A stretch of DNA of 64,000 nt from Pectobacterium sp. A5351 (GCF_028335745.1 NZ_CP116477.1:2418001-2482000), one strand, 5' to 3'; shown: positions 1-10,853, numbered from the stretch's first letter. A program made the numbers and translations. The notes: generated from the letters alone by a model not told the origin.

Positions 1-1385
1 AGATATTGTTGTGTCTGCGGATCGTAATCATCACGCACGGTCAGCACCGGCGTGCCAGACTGGCTATACCAACGACGGAACTGGGTAAGATCGACACCGG
101 AGGCGTCTTCCATCGCCTGCACGAAATCATCACAGGTCGCCGCGCTGCCATCGTGACGTTCAAAATACAGACGAATGCCGGCCTGGAAGCCTTCTTCACC
201 TAATAAGGTGTGCATCATGCGGATCACTTCCGATCCCTTTTCATAGACCGTCAGCGTATAGAAGTTATTCATCTCGATCACCTGATCGGGACGAATCGGA
301 TGGGACATCGGGCTGGCATCTTCGGCGAACTGCGCACCGCGCATCACACGTACGTTATCGATACGGTTCACCGGGCGCGACCCCAGGTCAGAGCTGAATT
401 CCTGATCGCGGAACACCGTCAACCCTTCTTTCAGGCTAAGCTGGAACCAGTCGCGGCAAGTCACGCGGTTACCCGTCCAGTTATGGAAATATTCATGGCC
501 GATCACCGCTTCAATGTTCAGATAATCTTTATCCGTCGCGGTTTCTGCCTTGGCCAGCACGTATTTAGAGTTGAATACGTTCAGCCCTTTATTCTCCATC
601 GCCCCCATGTTGAAGAAATCAACGGCGACGATCATATAAATGTCGAGATCGTATTCCAGACCGAAACGCTCTTCGTCCCACTTCATCGCATTTTGTAACG
701 AGGTCATCGCCCAGCCAGCGCGATCGAGGTTGCCACGGTCAACATACAACTCCAGCGCAACATCACGGCCAGAACGTGTCGTGAAACGATCCTGAAGGAC
801 ATCAAAATCGCCAGCAACCAGTGCGAACAGGTAAGCTGGTTTCGGGAACGGATCCTGCCACTCAATCCAGTGGCGGCCGCCTTCCAGCTCCCCTTGCGCC
901 ATGCGGTTGCCGTTAGAGAGTAAATAAGGATAGCGTGCTTTATCCGCCGTAATGCGCGTAGTGAATTTTGCCAGCACATCCGGCCGGTCGAGATAGTAGG
1001 TAATATGACGGAAACCTTCGGCCTCGCACTGCGTACACAGGGCTTCACCGGATTGATATAGCCCTTCCAGCGCGCTGTTAGCGGCGGGATTGATTTCCGT
1101 TTCGATGCTGAGCGTAAAACGCGCAGGTAATTGCGCCAGAATCAGGCCATCGTCCTGCTGCTGATAATGCGTCCACGGCTGCCCATCAACGCTCAGCCCG
1201 ATCAGAACCAGCCCTTCGCCATCCAGCTTCAACGGCGCGCCAGCGTCCCCCTGCAACACCACCTGACTCACGGCTTTTACGCGCGTTTTCTCGGCATGGA
1301 GATCGAAATCCAGTGCAATGTCGGTAATGGTATAATCCGGCGTACGGTAGTCATGGCGATATTTTATTTGCGGCTGTTGATTCAT
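1..1385 (-). CDS. pepN: Aminopeptidase N, 5' part only (3' end outside window)
   Basis: Broad-specificity cytosolic zinc aminopeptidase of family M1, which removes N-terminal residues during late peptide degradation. The visible part is the first 461 codons, starting MNQQPQIKYRH. The exopeptidase motif GAMEN is at residues 261-265 and the zinc motif HEYFH at 297-301 with Glu298 as catalytic base, the same numbering as in E. coli PepN. The gene runs off the left edge, so roughly the C-terminal half is not seen. It is divergent from pncB, with 223 bases between the two starts, the usual enterobacterial arrangement. The reading frame is intact throughout the visible part. Confidence 0.97.
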   Translation of the reverse strand, partial: MNQQPQIKYRHDYRTPDYTITDIALDFDLHAEKTRVKAVSQVVLQGDAGAPLKLDGEGLVLIGLSVDGQPWTHYQQQDDGLILAQLPARFTLSIETEINPAANSALEGLYQSGEALCTQCEAEGFRHITYYLDRPDVLAKFTTRITADKARYPYLLSNGNRMAQGELEGGRHWIEWQDPFPKPAYLFALVAGDFDVLQDRFTTRSGRDVALELYVDRGNLDRAGWAMTSLQNAMKWDEERFGLEYDLDIYMIVAVDFFNMGAMENKGLNVFNSKYVLAKAETATDKDYLNIEAVIGHEYFHNWTGNRVTCRDWFQLSLKEGLTVFRDQEFSSDLGSRPVNRIDNVRVMRGAQFAEDASPMSHPIRPDQVIEMNNFYTLTVYEKGSEVIRMMHTLLGEEGFQAGIRLYFERHDGSAATCDDFVQAMEDASGVDLTQFRRWYSQSGTPVLTVRDDYDPQTQQY

Positions 1386-1608
1386 ATAAAGTTTCCACCT
1401 CGTCATAAGCATCAAAGATCAAGTCTAAGCCTGTTATCTTAATGTTACCACGACAAAATAATGAGGATAATCATCGTACCGTGGTTCGTGCCCGCACGTC
1501 TCGCTATGTTGTCGTAATGTAATAAACGGATAATCAAGGTATACTGGCCGGACATTGCTGATTGTCCCGATGGTGGATAGGCATCTTACGAGGATGCTGT
1601 AACGCATT
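1386..1608. promoter_or_regulatory. Divergent pepN/pncB promoter region
   Basis: The 223 bases between the two divergent starts must contain the promoters for both genes. An AGGATG element about 14 bases before the pncB ATG is the likely ribosome binding site. I could not assign individual promoter boxes with confidence. Confidence 0.5.
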
Positions 1609-2814
1609 ATGACTTTGCACACTTCCCCGATTCTACACGCATTGCTGGATACCGACGCCTACAAGCTGCACATGCAACAGGCGGTGTATCATCACTATTA
1701 TGATGTTGACGTTGCAGCTGAATTTCGCTGCCGCGGTGATGAGTTATTAGGCGTTTACGCCGACGAAATAGCCCATCAGGTCGATCTGATGCGCTTCTTG
1801 TCATTAAGTGATGACGAGTTTGCCTATCTTTCTTCTCTGCCGTTCTTTAAGCCGGATTACCTGCACTGGCTGCGAGGCTTTCGTTTCAATCCCCAGCAGG
1901 TTTCTATCAAGAATAACGCTGGCAAGCTGGATATCCGCATCACCGGACCGTGGCGTGAAGTGATTTTGTGGGAAGTTCCCCTGTTGGCGGTCATCAGTGA
2001 AGTCGTGCATCGGCATCGCTCGCCCGACGTCACAACCGAGCAGGCTCTCGCCCGACTCTCCGTCTCGCTGGAGAGCTTCCGCCAAAACAGCGCGGATGTG
2101 GATCTCAGCCGCTTCAAGCTGATGGATTTCGGCACGCGTCGGCGTTTCTCTCGTGATGTCCAGCAGACGATTGTGACGGCACTGCAAGCTGATTTCCCTT
2201 ACCTCATCGGCACCAGTAATTACGATCTGGCACGCCGTTTGGGTATCACACCGGTCGGCACACAGGCGCACGAGTGGTTTCAGGCTCATCAGCAAATCAG
2301 CCCAACACTGGCCAACAGCCAGCGTGCCGCACTACAAATGTGGCTACGTGAATATCCCACACATTTGGGGATTGCGTTGACCGATTGCATCACTATGGAC
2401 GCCTTCCTGCGTGATTTCGATTTGTCGTTCGCCGAAGCCTACCAAGGGCTGCGTCACGATTCCGGCGATCCGGTCGATTGGGGAGAGAAAGCCATTGCAC
2501 ATTATCAGCGCCTGAATATCGACCCAATGAGCAAAACGCTGGTCTTCTCCGATAATCTGAATCTGGATAAAGCGCTGACGCTGTACCGTCATTTCGGGCA
2601 ACGCGTGAATCTGGTGTTTGGTATCGGCACGCGCCTGACATGCGATATCCCCAGCGTGAAACCACTGAATATCGTCATCAAACTGGTGGAATGCAACGGC
2701 AAACCGGTGGCAAAGCTCTCCGATAGTCCGGGTAAAACCATCTGTCAGGATCAGAACTTCGTGTGTGAGTTACGCAAAGCGTTTGACCTGCCCCGTGTGA
2801 AAAAGGCCAGTTGA
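1609..2814 (+). CDS. pncB: Nicotinate phosphoribosyltransferase
   Basis: Salvage enzyme that joins nicotinate and PRPP, with ATP hydrolysis, to give nicotinate mononucleotide for NAD synthesis in the cytosol. The 401-residue length fits the enterobacterial family. The N-terminal [15 protein letters not shown] stretch is the family signature, DFGTRRRFS is at 173-181, and His221 in VGTQAHEW corresponds to the histidine phosphorylated during catalysis in the Salmonella enzyme. The gene ends just before a dispersed repeat and no convincing terminator was found between the two. Confidence 0.97.
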   Translation: MTLHTSPILHALLDTDAYKLHMQQAVYHHYYDVDVAAEFRCRGDELLGVYADEIAHQVDLMRFLSLSDDEFAYLSSLPFFKPDYLHWLRGFRFNPQQVSIKNNAGKLDIRITGPWREVILWEVPLLAVISEVVHRHRSPDVTTEQALARLSVSLESFRQNSADVDLSRFKLMDFGTRRRFSRDVQQTIVTALQADFPYLIGTSNYDLARRLGITPVGTQAHEWFQAHQQISPTLANSQRAALQMWLREYPTHLGIALTDCITMDAFLRDFDLSFAEAYQGLRHDSGDPVDWGEKAIAHYQRLNIDPMSKTLVFSDNLNLDKALTLYRHFGQRVNLVFGIGTRLTCDIPSVKPLNIVIKLVECNGKPVAKLSDSPGKTICQDQNFVCELRKAFDLPRVKKAS

Positions 2815-2824
2815 GGTTTCCCGT

Positions 2825-3096
2825 ATACCCTAAATAATTCGAGTTTCAGGACAAAACGAGTTCGTTTTGAATAACGCGAAGCGTTAGCCCTTTAGGGCGA
2901 TGCTCATTTATGAGCATCGTAACGCGGCAAGAGAGGGAATCCCGACGAGCTTACTTAAGTAAGTGATTCGGGTGACTGACAAATCTGCCAGAGGCAGATT
3001 TGAACGCTGCTTGCAGCGGCCCCAACGGGGCGAGGTACACGTTAGTGTGCCGAGTAGCGTAGCCAACGCACATGCAACTTGAAGTATGACGGGTAT
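2825..3096 (+). repeat. Dispersed intergenic repeat, long copy (family A)
   Basis: This 272-base element has one end reading ATACCCTAAATAATTCGAGT and the other AACTTGAAGTATGACGGGTAT-like. The same two ends, in the opposite orientation, bound a 125-base copy at 10854-10978. The long copy carries extra internal hairpin-rich sequence, including a CTTACTTAAGTAAG palindrome. It fills most of the 456-base gap between pncB and asnS. Repeats of this look are scattered between genes in soft-rot enterobacteria; it has no coding capacity I would defend and is probably a non-autonomous MITE-like element. Confidence 0.75.
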
Positions 3097-3270
3097 TTGA
3101 CCAACTTTGCAGCAGATTCACTGTAATACGCGAAAACTTCGCGCCATTCCGGTGATTTCTGCTTGTGTCCTGTTGCATCGCAAGTAACATAGCAAATGGC
3201 TCGGATTGGGCCATTTGGCGTTTTAACCACGATATATTTCTTAAACACGATTAATTAAAGAGAGAATTTT

Positions 3271-4671
3271 ATGAGCGTAGTGCCTGTAGTCGATGTACTG
3301 CAAGGCCGTGTCGCCGTTGACAGCGAAGTCACCGTGCGCGGCTGGGTACGTACCCGGAGAGATTCTAAAGCCGGTATCTCCTTTATCGCCGTTTATGACG
3401 GCTCCTGCTTTAATCCGTTACAGGCTGTCGTTAATAATAATCTTTCCAATTATCAGGATGACGTACTGCGCCTGACCACCGGTTGCTCCGTAGAAATCAC
3501 CGGTAACGTCGTTGCTTCTCCGGGTGAAGGCCAGAGCTTCGAGCTGCAAGCCACCAATGTCAACGTCGTCGGTTGGGTTGACGATCCCGATACTTATCCG
3601 ATGGCGGCAAAGCGTCACAGTATCGAATACCTGCGTGAAGTGGCGCACCTGCGTCCACGCACCAACCTGATCGGTGCCGTTGCGCGCGTTCGTCATACGC
3701 TGGCGCAGGCCATTCACCGTTTCTTCCACGAGAACGGTTACTTCTGGGTATCTACCCCGCTGATTACCGCATCCGATACCGAAGGTGCGGGTGAAATGTT
3801 CCGCGTTTCTACCCTCGATCTGGAAAATCTGCCGCGTACCGAACAGGGTAAAGTGGATTTCAGCGAAGATTTCTTTGGCAAAGAAGCGTTCCTGACCGTA
3901 TCTGGCCAGTTGAATGGCGAAACTTACGCCTGTGCGCTGTCCAACGTGTACACCTTTGGCCCAACGTTCCGCGCGGAAAACTCTAACACCAGCCGCCATC
4001 TGGCTGAGTTTTGGATGATCGAACCGGAAGTTGCTTTCGCCACGCTGGATGATATCGCGGGTCTGGCTGAAAACCTGCTGAAATATGTTTTCCAGGCCGT
4101 ACTGAACGAGCGTGCCGATGATATGGCGTTCTTTGCCGAGCGCGTCGATAAAGAAGCTATCACCCGTCTGGAAAAATTCGTCAGCTCCGATTTCGCTCAG
4201 GTGGATTACACCGATGCCGTCGAAATCCTGCTGAACTGCGGAAAACAGTTCGAGAACCCGGTTTACTGGGGCGTTGACCTCTCCTCCGAACATGAGCGTT
4301 ATCTGGCGGAGCAGCACTTCAAAGCACCGGTTGTGGTTAAAAACTACCCGAAAGACATCAAAGCTTTCTATATGCGTATGAATGACGACGGTAAAACCGT
4401 TGCCGCGATGGATGTTCTGGCACCGGGAATCGGCGAAATCATCGGGGGCTCTCAGCGTGAAGAGCGTCTGGCGCAGTTGGATAGCCGTCTGGAAGAGATG
4501 GGACTGAATAAAGAAGACTATTGGTGGTATCGCGATTTGCGTCGTTACGGCACCATTCCACATTCCGGTTTCGGTTTAGGTTTTGAACGACTGATTGCCT
4601 ATGTTACCGGTGTACAAAATGTGCGCGACGTGATCCCTTTCCCACGCACGCCGCGGAATGCCAGTTTCTAA
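3271..4671 (+). CDS. asnS: Asparaginyl-tRNA synthetase
   Basis: Class IIb aminoacyl-tRNA synthetase that charges tRNA-Asn with asparagine. The 466 residues match the E. coli length. An N-terminal OB-fold anticodon-binding domain (about 1-110) precedes the class II catalytic domain. Motif 2 is at about 231-253 (FRAENSN to EPE) and motif 3 at 431-442 ([11 protein letters not shown]). An AAAGAGAGAA ribosome binding site lies 8-9 bases before the ATG. The gene is followed by a strong terminator and then ompF, as in E. coli. Confidence 0.98.
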   Translation: MSVVPVVDVLQGRVAVDSEVTVRGWVRTRRDSKAGISFIAVYDGSCFNPLQAVVNNNLSNYQDDVLRLTTGCSVEITGNVVASPGEGQSFELQATNVNVVGWVDDPDTYPMAAKRHSIEYLREVAHLRPRTNLIGAVARVRHTLAQAIHRFFHENGYFWVSTPLITASDTEGAGEMFRVSTLDLENLPRTEQGKVDFSEDFFGKEAFLTVSGQLNGETYACALSNVYTFGPTFRAENSNTSRHLAEFWMIEPEVAFATLDDIAGLAENLLKYVFQAVLNERADDMAFFAERVDKEAITRLEKFVSSDFAQVDYTDAVEILLNCGKQFENPVYWGVDLSSEHERYLAEQHFKAPVVVKNYPKDIKAFYMRMNDDGKTVAAMDVLAPGIGEIIGGSQREERLAQLDSRLEEMGLNKEDYWWYRDLRRYGTIPHSGFGLGFERLIAYVTGVQNVRDVIPFPRTPRNASF

Positions 4672-4708
4672 ATAAAAATTTAATATAAGTAAAACAAATA
4701 TGTAGAAA

Positions 4709-4741
4709 AGAAGAGTCGGGTTTCCCGGCTCTTTTTTTTTA
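4709..4741 (+). terminator. Rho-independent terminator of asnS
   Basis: A GAGTCGGG stem, TTT loop and CCCGGCTC arm are followed by a run of ten T residues. It lies about 40 bases after the asnS stop codon. Confidence 0.9.
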
Positions 4742-4773
4742 ATTTTTGTTATGTCTCACAAAGTTCCCTAGTT

Positions 4774-4965
4774 TTTACATTTAGATACACATTATTTCCA
4801 TTTGTTACTCGATTACGAAGTTTGTAGCATCTTTAGGGTGGATTAACTCGCGAGTGAATGGAAAACTGCGTTCAGACACAGGAAGACACCAAACTTTCAG
4901 GAATAGTTCCCAAAGAATTATTTATGGCAGTGGCAGGTGTCTAAATAACACCAATGAGGGTAATA
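4774..4965 (+). promoter_or_regulatory. ompF control region: OmpR-box-like sites and long leader
   Basis: Three successive 20-base blocks at 4774-4793, 4794-4813 and 4814-4833 align with the F1, F2 and F3 OmpR sites upstream of E. coli ompF. The third contains the GTTTGTAGCATCTT stretch that nearly matches the E. coli one. The transcribed leader then keeps GACACCAAACTTTCA, AATAGTTCC and GGCAGTGGCAGGTGTC-like blocks, known in E. coli to include the MicF RNA target area. This predicts osmolarity control through EnvZ/OmpR and post-transcriptional repression by MicF. The alignment is from memory. Confidence 0.7.
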
Positions 4966-6051
4966 ATGATGAAACGCAACATTCTTGCAGTAGTAATCCC
5001 AGCTCTGTTAGTCGCAGGCACAGCCAACGCAGCAGAAATCTATAATAAAGATGCGAACAAGCTGGATCTGACTGGTCGTGTACACGCAGGTTACACATTC
5101 AAAAACCAGAGTGCAGAAAACGAAGACAATACTAACGCGCGTCTGGGCTTTAAAGGTCAGACTCAGATTACCAGCGACCTGACTGGTTATGGCACTTTCG
5201 AATACCAGTTCGATGCTAACAACGCTGAAGATACCAACGCAGGGGAAGGGAAAACTCGTAAAGCCTTTGCTGGTCTGAAATTTGCTGATTTCGGTTCTCT
5301 TGACTACGGCCGTAACGTAGGCGTCGCTTACAACGGTCTGGCTTATACCGACGTCCTGCCAGAAAACGGCGGCGACAGCAGCGTTACCGATACCCTGACT
5401 GGTCGTGTCAGCAGCGCAGCAACCTATAACACCTCTAACTTCTTTGGTCTGGTTGATAATTTAGGTTTTGGTCTGCAATACGTTGCTAAAAATGAAAGCA
5501 GCTCTCGTATTGAGCGTAATCACGGCGATGCATGGGCTACTTCTCTGTCTTACGACACTGATTTCGGTGTTGGTGTTGTGGCTTCTTATGGTTCTTACGA
5601 GCGTGTTGGTTCTACTAACCTATCTCTTGACCAACATCGTTCGACTGCCGGTGGTGAGCGTGCTGACGTATGGGCTACGGGTCTGAAATACGACGCGAAC
5701 AACATTTATGTTGCTGCAACCTATGGTCAAGCTCGTAATTTCTATGCGCCAAACCGTACAACAATGGCTGATGAGAGCAAAATCTTTGAAGTGGTTGCAC
5801 AGTACAACTTTGATTTTGGTTTGACTCCAACTATCGCTTACGTATCTCGTAAAGATAAAATCAACACTGCGGGCGCAGATGTAAACGGCTACGGTGTTAA
5901 ATATGCAAGCGTTGGTGCAACTTACGCATTCAACAAAAACTTCTCTACCTATGTTGAGTACGACATCAGCCTGCTGGATAAAGATCGTACTAAGACATTT
6001 GGTCAAGAAAATAATGACCGTGTAGACGTCGGTGTTGTTTACCAGTTCTAA
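4966..6051 (+). CDS. ompF: OmpF-type general porin
   Basis: Outer-membrane trimeric beta-barrel porin that lets small hydrophilic solutes into the periplasm. The start chosen is MMKRNILAV, with a GAGGG ribosome binding site seven bases upstream as in E. coli; an upstream in-frame ATG at 4954 overlaps the GAGGG and is less likely. A 22-residue signal peptide ends in GTANA, giving a mature N-terminus AEIYNKDANKLDLTG. The protein ends in the VVYQF beta-signal with a terminal Phe needed for Bam assembly. Total length is 361 residues, normal for the family. Confidence 0.95.
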   Translation: MMKRNILAVVIPALLVAGTANAAEIYNKDANKLDLTGRVHAGYTFKNQSAENEDNTNARLGFKGQTQITSDLTGYGTFEYQFDANNAEDTNAGEGKTRKAFAGLKFADFGSLDYGRNVGVAYNGLAYTDVLPENGGDSSVTDTLTGRVSSAATYNTSNFFGLVDNLGFGLQYVAKNESSSRIERNHGDAWATSLSYDTDFGVGVVASYGSYERVGSTNLSLDQHRSTAGGERADVWATGLKYDANNIYVAATYGQARNFYAPNRTTMADESKIFEVVAQYNFDFGLTPTIAYVSRKDKINTAGADVNGYGVKYASVGATYAFNKNFSTYVEYDISLLDKDRTKTFGQENNDRVDVGVVYQF

Positions 6052-6097
6052 GTTGTCACAGCATAACGTAACGAGTTAATCGTTCGTATTGCAGAAA

Positions 6098-6127
6098 AAG
6101 GCAGAGCTTCGGCTCTGTCTTTTTTAT
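6098..6127 (+). terminator. Rho-independent terminator of ompF
   Basis: A GGCAGAGC stem with a TTCG tetraloop and GCTCTGTC arm is followed by six T residues, starting about 45 bases after the ompF stop. The rest of the 306-base gap to aspC (6128-6357) holds no gene I can support and must contain the aspC promoter. Confidence 0.92.
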
Positions 6128-6357
6128 TGCGTATCGGATAGCGTTACGACGTGCCATCGTAAACGAGATTGGAAAACGCGCACGGTGTATTTTGTTTCTG
6201 CTTTGCGCCAATTATTCTCACCTAACCAGTCTTTTATTTCGTCTCTCTCCTCCTCCCTGTTATTTCCCTTTCTTTTTAACCTCAACGGTTGGCAAAGCCT
6301 TTTACTGACGGTACTCTGAGAATTCTTATTTCATCTCAGTTATGGAACATTCTGGCA

Positions 6358-7548
6358 ATGTTTGAAAATATCTCTGCCGCACCGGCCGATCCTATTCTCG
6401 GGCTGACCGATCTTTTCCGCGCCGATGACCGCGCGAATAAAATCAATCTGGGTATTGGTGTCTATAAAGATGAAACCGGCAAAACGCCGGTTCTGACCAG
6501 CGTCAAAAAAGCAGAGCAGTATCTGCTGGAAAATGAAACCACCAAAAACTATCTGGGCATTGACGGTCTGCCAGCATTCGGTCAGCGCACGCAGGAGCTA
6601 TTGTTTGGCAAGCAGAACGCCATCATTGCCGACAAACGTGCCCGTACGGCGCAAACCCCAGGCGGAACGGGCGCGTTGCGCGTAGCGGCGGATTTCATTG
6701 CCAATCAGACGTCTGCAAAACGCATTTGGATCAGCAACCCAACCTGGCCAAACCACAACAACGTCTTCTCTGCCGTCGGTTTGGAAGTGTGCCAATATGA
6801 CTACTACGATGCAGCGAACCACGCGCTGGATTTTGATGGCTTGCTAAACAGCCTGAACGCTGCCCAAGCGGGTGACGTAGTACTGTTCCACGGCTGTTGC
6901 CATAACCCAACCGGTATCGACCCGACTGCTGAACAATGGGCCAAGTTGGCCGAACTGTCAGTAGCGAAAGGCTGGTTACCGCTGTTTGACTTCGCCTATC
7001 AGGGCTTTGCCCGCGGTCTGGAAGAAGATGCTGAAGGCCTGCGACTCTTTGCCGCGAAGCATGATGAACTGATCGTATGCAGTTCGTACTCTAAAAACTT
7101 CGGTTTGTACAATGAGCGCGTCGGTGCCTGCACACTGGTTGCTACCGATGCCGCAACGGCAGATAAAGCATTCAGTCAGGTGAAAGCGGCTATTCGCGCA
7201 AACTACTCTAACCCACCGTCACACGGTGCGACCGTTGTGGCGACCATTCTGGGCAACGATGCACTGAAGGCCATTTGGGAACAGGAATTGACGGCGATGC
7301 GTGAACGTATTCAACGTATGCGTCAGCTATTCGTGAATACTTTGCAGGAAAAAGGCGCGCAGCAGGATTTCTCCTTCATCATCGACCAGAATGGGATGTT
7401 CTCATTCAGCGGCTTGACCAAAGAGCAGGTTCTGCGTCTGCGTGACGAATTCGGCGTTTATGCAGTGAACTCTGGTCGTATCAACGTTGCGGGAATGACG
7501 CCGGAAAACATGGCACCGCTCTGCGAAGCAATTGTTGCCGTACTCTGA
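6358..7548 (+). CDS. aspC: Aspartate aminotransferase
   Basis: PLP-dependent class I aminotransferase interconverting aspartate plus 2-oxoglutarate with oxaloacetate plus glutamate. I take the ATG at 6358 ([13 protein letters not shown]), which gives 396 residues exactly as in E. coli; an open frame extends upstream to 6289 but is not conserved protein. Lys246 in SSYSKNFGL is the PLP Schiff-base lysine and the HNPTG motif is at 182-186. The Arg in NSGRINVAG near the C-terminus binds the substrate carboxylate. A bidirectional terminator separates it from the convergent gloC. Confidence 0.96.
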   Translation: MFENISAAPADPILGLTDLFRADDRANKINLGIGVYKDETGKTPVLTSVKKAEQYLLENETTKNYLGIDGLPAFGQRTQELLFGKQNAIIADKRARTAQTPGGTGALRVAADFIANQTSAKRIWISNPTWPNHNNVFSAVGLEVCQYDYYDAANHALDFDGLLNSLNAAQAGDVVLFHGCCHNPTGIDPTAEQWAKLAELSVAKGWLPLFDFAYQGFARGLEEDAEGLRLFAAKHDELIVCSSYSKNFGLYNERVGACTLVATDAATADKAFSQVKAAIRANYSNPPSHGATVVATILGNDALKAIWEQELTAMRERIQRMRQLFVNTLQEKGAQQDFSFIIDQNGMFSFSGLTKEQVLRLRDEFGVYAVNSGRINVAGMTPENMAPLCEAIVAVL

Positions 7549-7562
7549 TGCATTTAGCGATC

Positions 7563-7595
7563 AAAAAAGCCGACACTTGTGTCGGCTTTTTTATT
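7563..7595. terminator. Bidirectional terminator between aspC and gloC
   Basis: The hairpin AAGCCGACAC TTGT GTCGGCTT is flanked by an A-run on the left and a T-run on the right, so it can end transcription from both convergent genes. Confidence 0.92.
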
Positions 7596-7625
7596 TCTGT
7601 TCTTTGCGGATAAAAAGTGCAGAAA

Positions 7626-8273
7626 CTACCAAATCGCAGCATCTTCACGCAGGAAAGGATTCGTTTTACGCTCATGTCCTAACGTCGACATCGGGCCGTG
7701 CCCTGGAATAAACGATACATCGTCACCCAGCGGCAGCAGCTTATTCTTGATGGACGCCATCAACGCCTGATGATCTCCTTGGGGGAAGTCGGTGCGCCCC
7801 ACGCCGCCGTTGAAAATAACATCGCCCACCTGTGCCAGACGCGATTCCACATCAAAGAAAACGATATGACCGGGTGTATGGCCAGGACAGTGGAAAACGG
7901 CCAGCGTTGTTTCACCCAGGCTGACCTCATCACCTTCCTGCAACCAGCGTGATGGCGTCAGCGGCGCGCACTCTTCCAGACCAAACATCCGGCTTTGTGC
8001 CGGTAACCCTTCCAGCCAGAATGCATCTTCAATCTGCGGGCCAATAATCGCAACCTGATAGTGCTCGGCCAACTCCGCCGCCGCGCCGACATGATCCAGA
8101 TGGCCGTGTGTTAACAAAATCTGCTTAACCGAAATCCCTGCGTCCGCAACGGCACGTTTGATTTTCTCTGCATCACCGCCAGGATCGACAATCGCCGCAT
8201 CATTGGTTTTTTCACACCATAACAACGTGCAGTTCTGGCTAAATGCCGTCACTGGGACAATTTGATATTTCAT
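7626..8273 (-). CDS. gloC: Type II glyoxalase-like metallo-hydrolase (GloC/YcbL)
   Basis: Metallo-beta-lactamase-fold hydrolase of the glyoxalase II group, expected to cleave S-lactoylglutathione to D-lactate and glutathione. The 215-residue start [11 protein letters not shown] is chosen over an upstream in-frame codon at 8366, which would add 31 non-conserved residues reaching into the mepK 3' end. The metal site is THGHLDH with His56, His58, Asp60 and His61, plus His132 (CPGHTPGH), Asp151 and His192. It lies downstream of mepK on the same strand, as in E. coli ycbK-ycbL. Confidence 0.93.
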   Translation of the reverse strand: MKYQIVPVTAFSQNCTLLWCEKTNDAAIVDPGGDAEKIKRAVADAGISVKQILLTHGHLDHVGAAAELAEHYQVAIIGPQIEDAFWLEGLPAQSRMFGLEECAPLTPSRWLQEGDEVSLGETTLAVFHCPGHTPGHIVFFDVESRLAQVGDVIFNGGVGRTDFPQGDHQALMASIKNKLLPLGDDVSFIPGHGPMSTLGHERKTNPFLREDAAIW

Positions 8274-8359
8274 ATCACTCCATGTTGAATAAACTGAGCG
8301 GCTCGCGCTATAAGCGAACCGTATCAGAAAAAAATTTAGCGCTGCGCTGTGGTAGCGAA

Positions 8360-8908
8360 TTACCAAGTACGGACCGGGCCGGTATCGATGTGAACGAAAT
8401 CACTGCTCGGATAGTAGCCAACCCCACCTGCACGCATCTTCATCGCCGCTTTACGAATGTTGGCCAGTTGAACGCCTTCAATATGGAAATCCATCGCCTG
8501 CCCTTTGGTGTGATAGCTCTGCTTTGCCACACCTCTGCTGTGCGCACGTAATTCATTATTCGTATCTATCGCGCGATAACCGGAAATCAGCTGTACGGGC
8601 TTATTGGTGCCCAGCATAACCTGTAAACGATAGAGCTGATCAAAAAGTTGGGGGTCAATTGTTTTGACTTTATTGGCGCGATAATCGCGGAAAAAGTGAT
8701 TCAGGCGGGAGAGTTCTGATTTGTTATACCGTTTACCATCAAAAAATTCCGTTTTTAGCCGTTCTCCGGTGTTCAGATTGTCCAGCGTCAAAATTCGTGG
8801 TCGGGGCGTAGATAACGTTGCAAATGCCTGACCGGGAAGCAGTGCGATACCAAACGCGGCACCACCCAGTGCAAGCCACTTACGGCGATGGTTGTCAATG
8901 TGATCCAT
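8360..8908 (-). CDS. mepK: Murein endopeptidase MepK (DUF882/M15 fold)
   Basis: Periplasmic zinc peptidase that cuts peptidoglycan cross-links, with preference for mDap-mDap (3-3) links in E. coli. The 182-residue protein begins with an [10 protein letters not shown] twin-arginine signal and hydrophobic segment ending near AFA at 28-30, consistent with Tat export known for YcbK. The likely zinc ligands are His133, Asp140 and His173 in [12 protein letters not shown] and DFVHIDTG. Its upstream neighbour ldtD makes the 3-3 links this enzyme cleaves, so the pair fits one cell-wall remodelling unit. Confidence 0.93.
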   Translation of the reverse strand: MDHIDNHRRKWLALGGAAFGIALLPGQAFATLSTPRPRILTLDNLNTGERLKTEFFDGKRYNKSELSRLNHFFRDYRANKVKTIDPQLFDQLYRLQVMLGTNKPVQLISGYRAIDTNNELRAHSRGVAKQSYHTKGQAMDFHIEGVQLANIRKAAMKMRAGGVGYYPSSDFVHIDTGPVRTW

Positions 8909-9087
8909 AGAACGAGTACCCTGGCTAAAATAACGGTATAAAAGGAGGCAAAAAGCGCACCGCCTTGAACCTTAACTGCCAGAGAAAAGTGAGTCAACCC
9001 GCTTTGCTTACGGGTTTGCGGGAGATCCCATCGATCCCCCACAAAACGATAAAATACCAATACCACTAATGTCCGTATTTTCAATAC

Positions 9088-10824
9088 TTACTGAAGCAAC
9101 AGCCCTGCTCTGGAGAGCACTTTCGTCCCGGCTCGGGCAGTATCATCATAATTGTAAATATCTGTGCGGAACTGCGGCCTGCCATCTTCCGCTACCCACG
9201 CCGTCAGATAATAGAGATTGACTGGAATCCGGTGTTTCATTGAAACAAAGGTGGTATTCCCCTGATCCAGCGTGGAAGAAATACGACTATTATTCCATCC
9301 CGCATCCTGCAATAGCATGCTAGCCAATTCCGATGCCTTATTCACTCGCACACAGCCAGAACTCAGCGCCCGAATATCGCGCTGGAACAGGTTGTGATTA
9401 GGCGTGTCGTGCAGGTAAATTGCTTCCGAGTTCGGCATGTTGAATTTATAGCGTCCCAACGAGTTATTTGCACCAGGCGCCTGACGCAGGCGATATGAGA
9501 AGCGTTCTGGTGATACCACCTGCCAATCGATCATAGAAGGATCGATCACTTCGGCATCCTGACTCCAGCCGGACAACACCGTATAACCATGGCGTTCAAG
9601 ATAACCAGGATCGCGCACCACTTTAGGAATGATATCTTGCCGAATCAGCGTCGTCGGGACATTCCACGGCGGATTGACCACCACGTTATACAGCGAGCTG
9701 CTCATCAACGGCGTTTTACGCTTAGGCTGCCCGACAATGACACGCGACGATAAACGCTCAGCACCATCCTGATAGTAGATCAGCGAATAATTGGGGATAT
9801 TCACCATAATCCCGGTGTGCACATTATCCGGCAGCAGGCGCAGACGCTGAATATTCAGCGCCAGCAGCGTCGCACGCATTTGCGGGGACACATTGAGCCA
9901 ATCACGCGTACGCTTACCAATAACGCCGTCGTCCTCCAGTCCTTGCCAATGCTGGAAGCGTTTCACCGCTTCAACCAGTTCTCCCGAGTAGAGATCGCCA
10001 CCCACCGCATCGCTATAGGCCAGCGGAGCCTGCCCGTTCGCTACCGTCGTCACGGCGGTATTTTCGTTAAACAGCGTAATACGCTCCGTTGACGACAGCA
10101 TGCCGGTACGTTGCAGAATTTCACGCAGTACCGCCAACTCCCGGCTCTGTTGCTCCGGACGCAGAGATTCCGTCATATTCAGGCTCGGCCAAGGACGATG
10201 ATCCGTCAGCATCGTCTTCAGCGCCTCATGCATTTTGGCGTACTGCGAGTGCTGCGGTGCCAGCGAAACCACATAGGCGGCGCTGGTACCGGATTTAACG
10301 GCCTGTTGCCACTGAGACACAATATTGATTGCTGGCGATTGCAAACGATAAGGCACACTGCTGTACAACCAGTCATTGCCGTTACGCTCGACTCCAGAGA
10401 CGAACTGCAAATAGCCCAGCATCGCATCGGATAAAACAGCATCACGCGCAAACCCGGTCAATTGCGGATCGGTCAGCCAGGTCACCCACGTGGTGAACTG
10501 CGGTTGTATGCCCGCGATCGCTATTTCAGCAAGCTGCTGTTGAAACTGTTGCACCGCGCGGTCATCCGCCCACATCGGTTGCATCTGATGTTGGGCATAA
10601 AGTGAAGATAAATCAGAGAGATAATGTAACGTCATACCGTGCGGCAGCGCTGACAGAAGCCCTGCACGGCTATTTTCGACGGACACCACGCCGGAATTTT
10701 GCGCTAAGCCAGATACCACCGTCGGAGATGCTGCCAGCACCGAAAACGAAGGAGACAGGCTTCCGACCCAAATACAACCCACGCGCAACAGCAGCCTGAC
10801 CATTTTTCGTTTATGTAACAACAT
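9088..10824 (-). CDS. ldtD: L,D-transpeptidase LdtD (YcbB)
   Basis: Periplasmic or membrane-anchored YkuD-type enzyme that makes 3-3 cross-links between stem peptides and in E. coli gives beta-lactam bypass and rescue of damaged outer membranes. The 578-residue protein has an N-terminal signal or anchor (about 8-32), a long substrate domain, a peptidoglycan-binding-like segment near 280-310 (RFQHWQGLEDDGVIG) and the YkuD domain. His472 and catalytic Cys491 lie in HDTPNHNL and SSGCVRVN. It is a little shorter than the E. coli protein (615). It precedes mepK on the same strand. Confidence 0.94.
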   Translation of the reverse strand: MLLHKRKMVRLLLRVGCIWVGSLSPSFSVLAASPTVVSGLAQNSGVVSVENSRAGLLSALPHGMTLHYLSDLSSLYAQHQMQPMWADDRAVQQFQQQLAEIAIAGIQPQFTTWVTWLTDPQLTGFARDAVLSDAMLGYLQFVSGVERNGNDWLYSSVPYRLQSPAINIVSQWQQAVKSGTSAAYVVSLAPQHSQYAKMHEALKTMLTDHRPWPSLNMTESLRPEQQSRELAVLREILQRTGMLSSTERITLFNENTAVTTVANGQAPLAYSDAVGGDLYSGELVEAVKRFQHWQGLEDDGVIGKRTRDWLNVSPQMRATLLALNIQRLRLLPDNVHTGIMVNIPNYSLIYYQDGAERLSSRVIVGQPKRKTPLMSSSLYNVVVNPPWNVPTTLIRQDIIPKVVRDPGYLERHGYTVLSGWSQDAEVIDPSMIDWQVVSPERFSYRLRQAPGANNSLGRYKFNMPNSEAIYLHDTPNHNLFQRDIRALSSGCVRVNKASELASMLLQDAGWNNSRISSTLDQGNTTFVSMKHRIPVNLYYLTAWVAEDGRPQFRTDIYNYDDTARAGTKVLSRAGLLLQ

Positions 10825-10853
10825 CCATTTATCCCCTGTACTTATTAATCACT

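Noticed and set aside
3042..3248. 68-codon minus-strand frame with GTG start upstream of asnS
   Set aside because: No ribosome binding site, its C-terminal part is repeat-element sequence, and nothing is recognisable; treated as chance.
3418..4563. 381-codon minus-strand frame opposite asnS
   Set aside because: Antisense shadow of a conserved gene with no start signal or family resemblance.
8788..9084. 98-codon minus-strand frame between ldtD and mepK
   Set aside because: Overlaps the mepK signal region in another frame and has no ribosome binding site.
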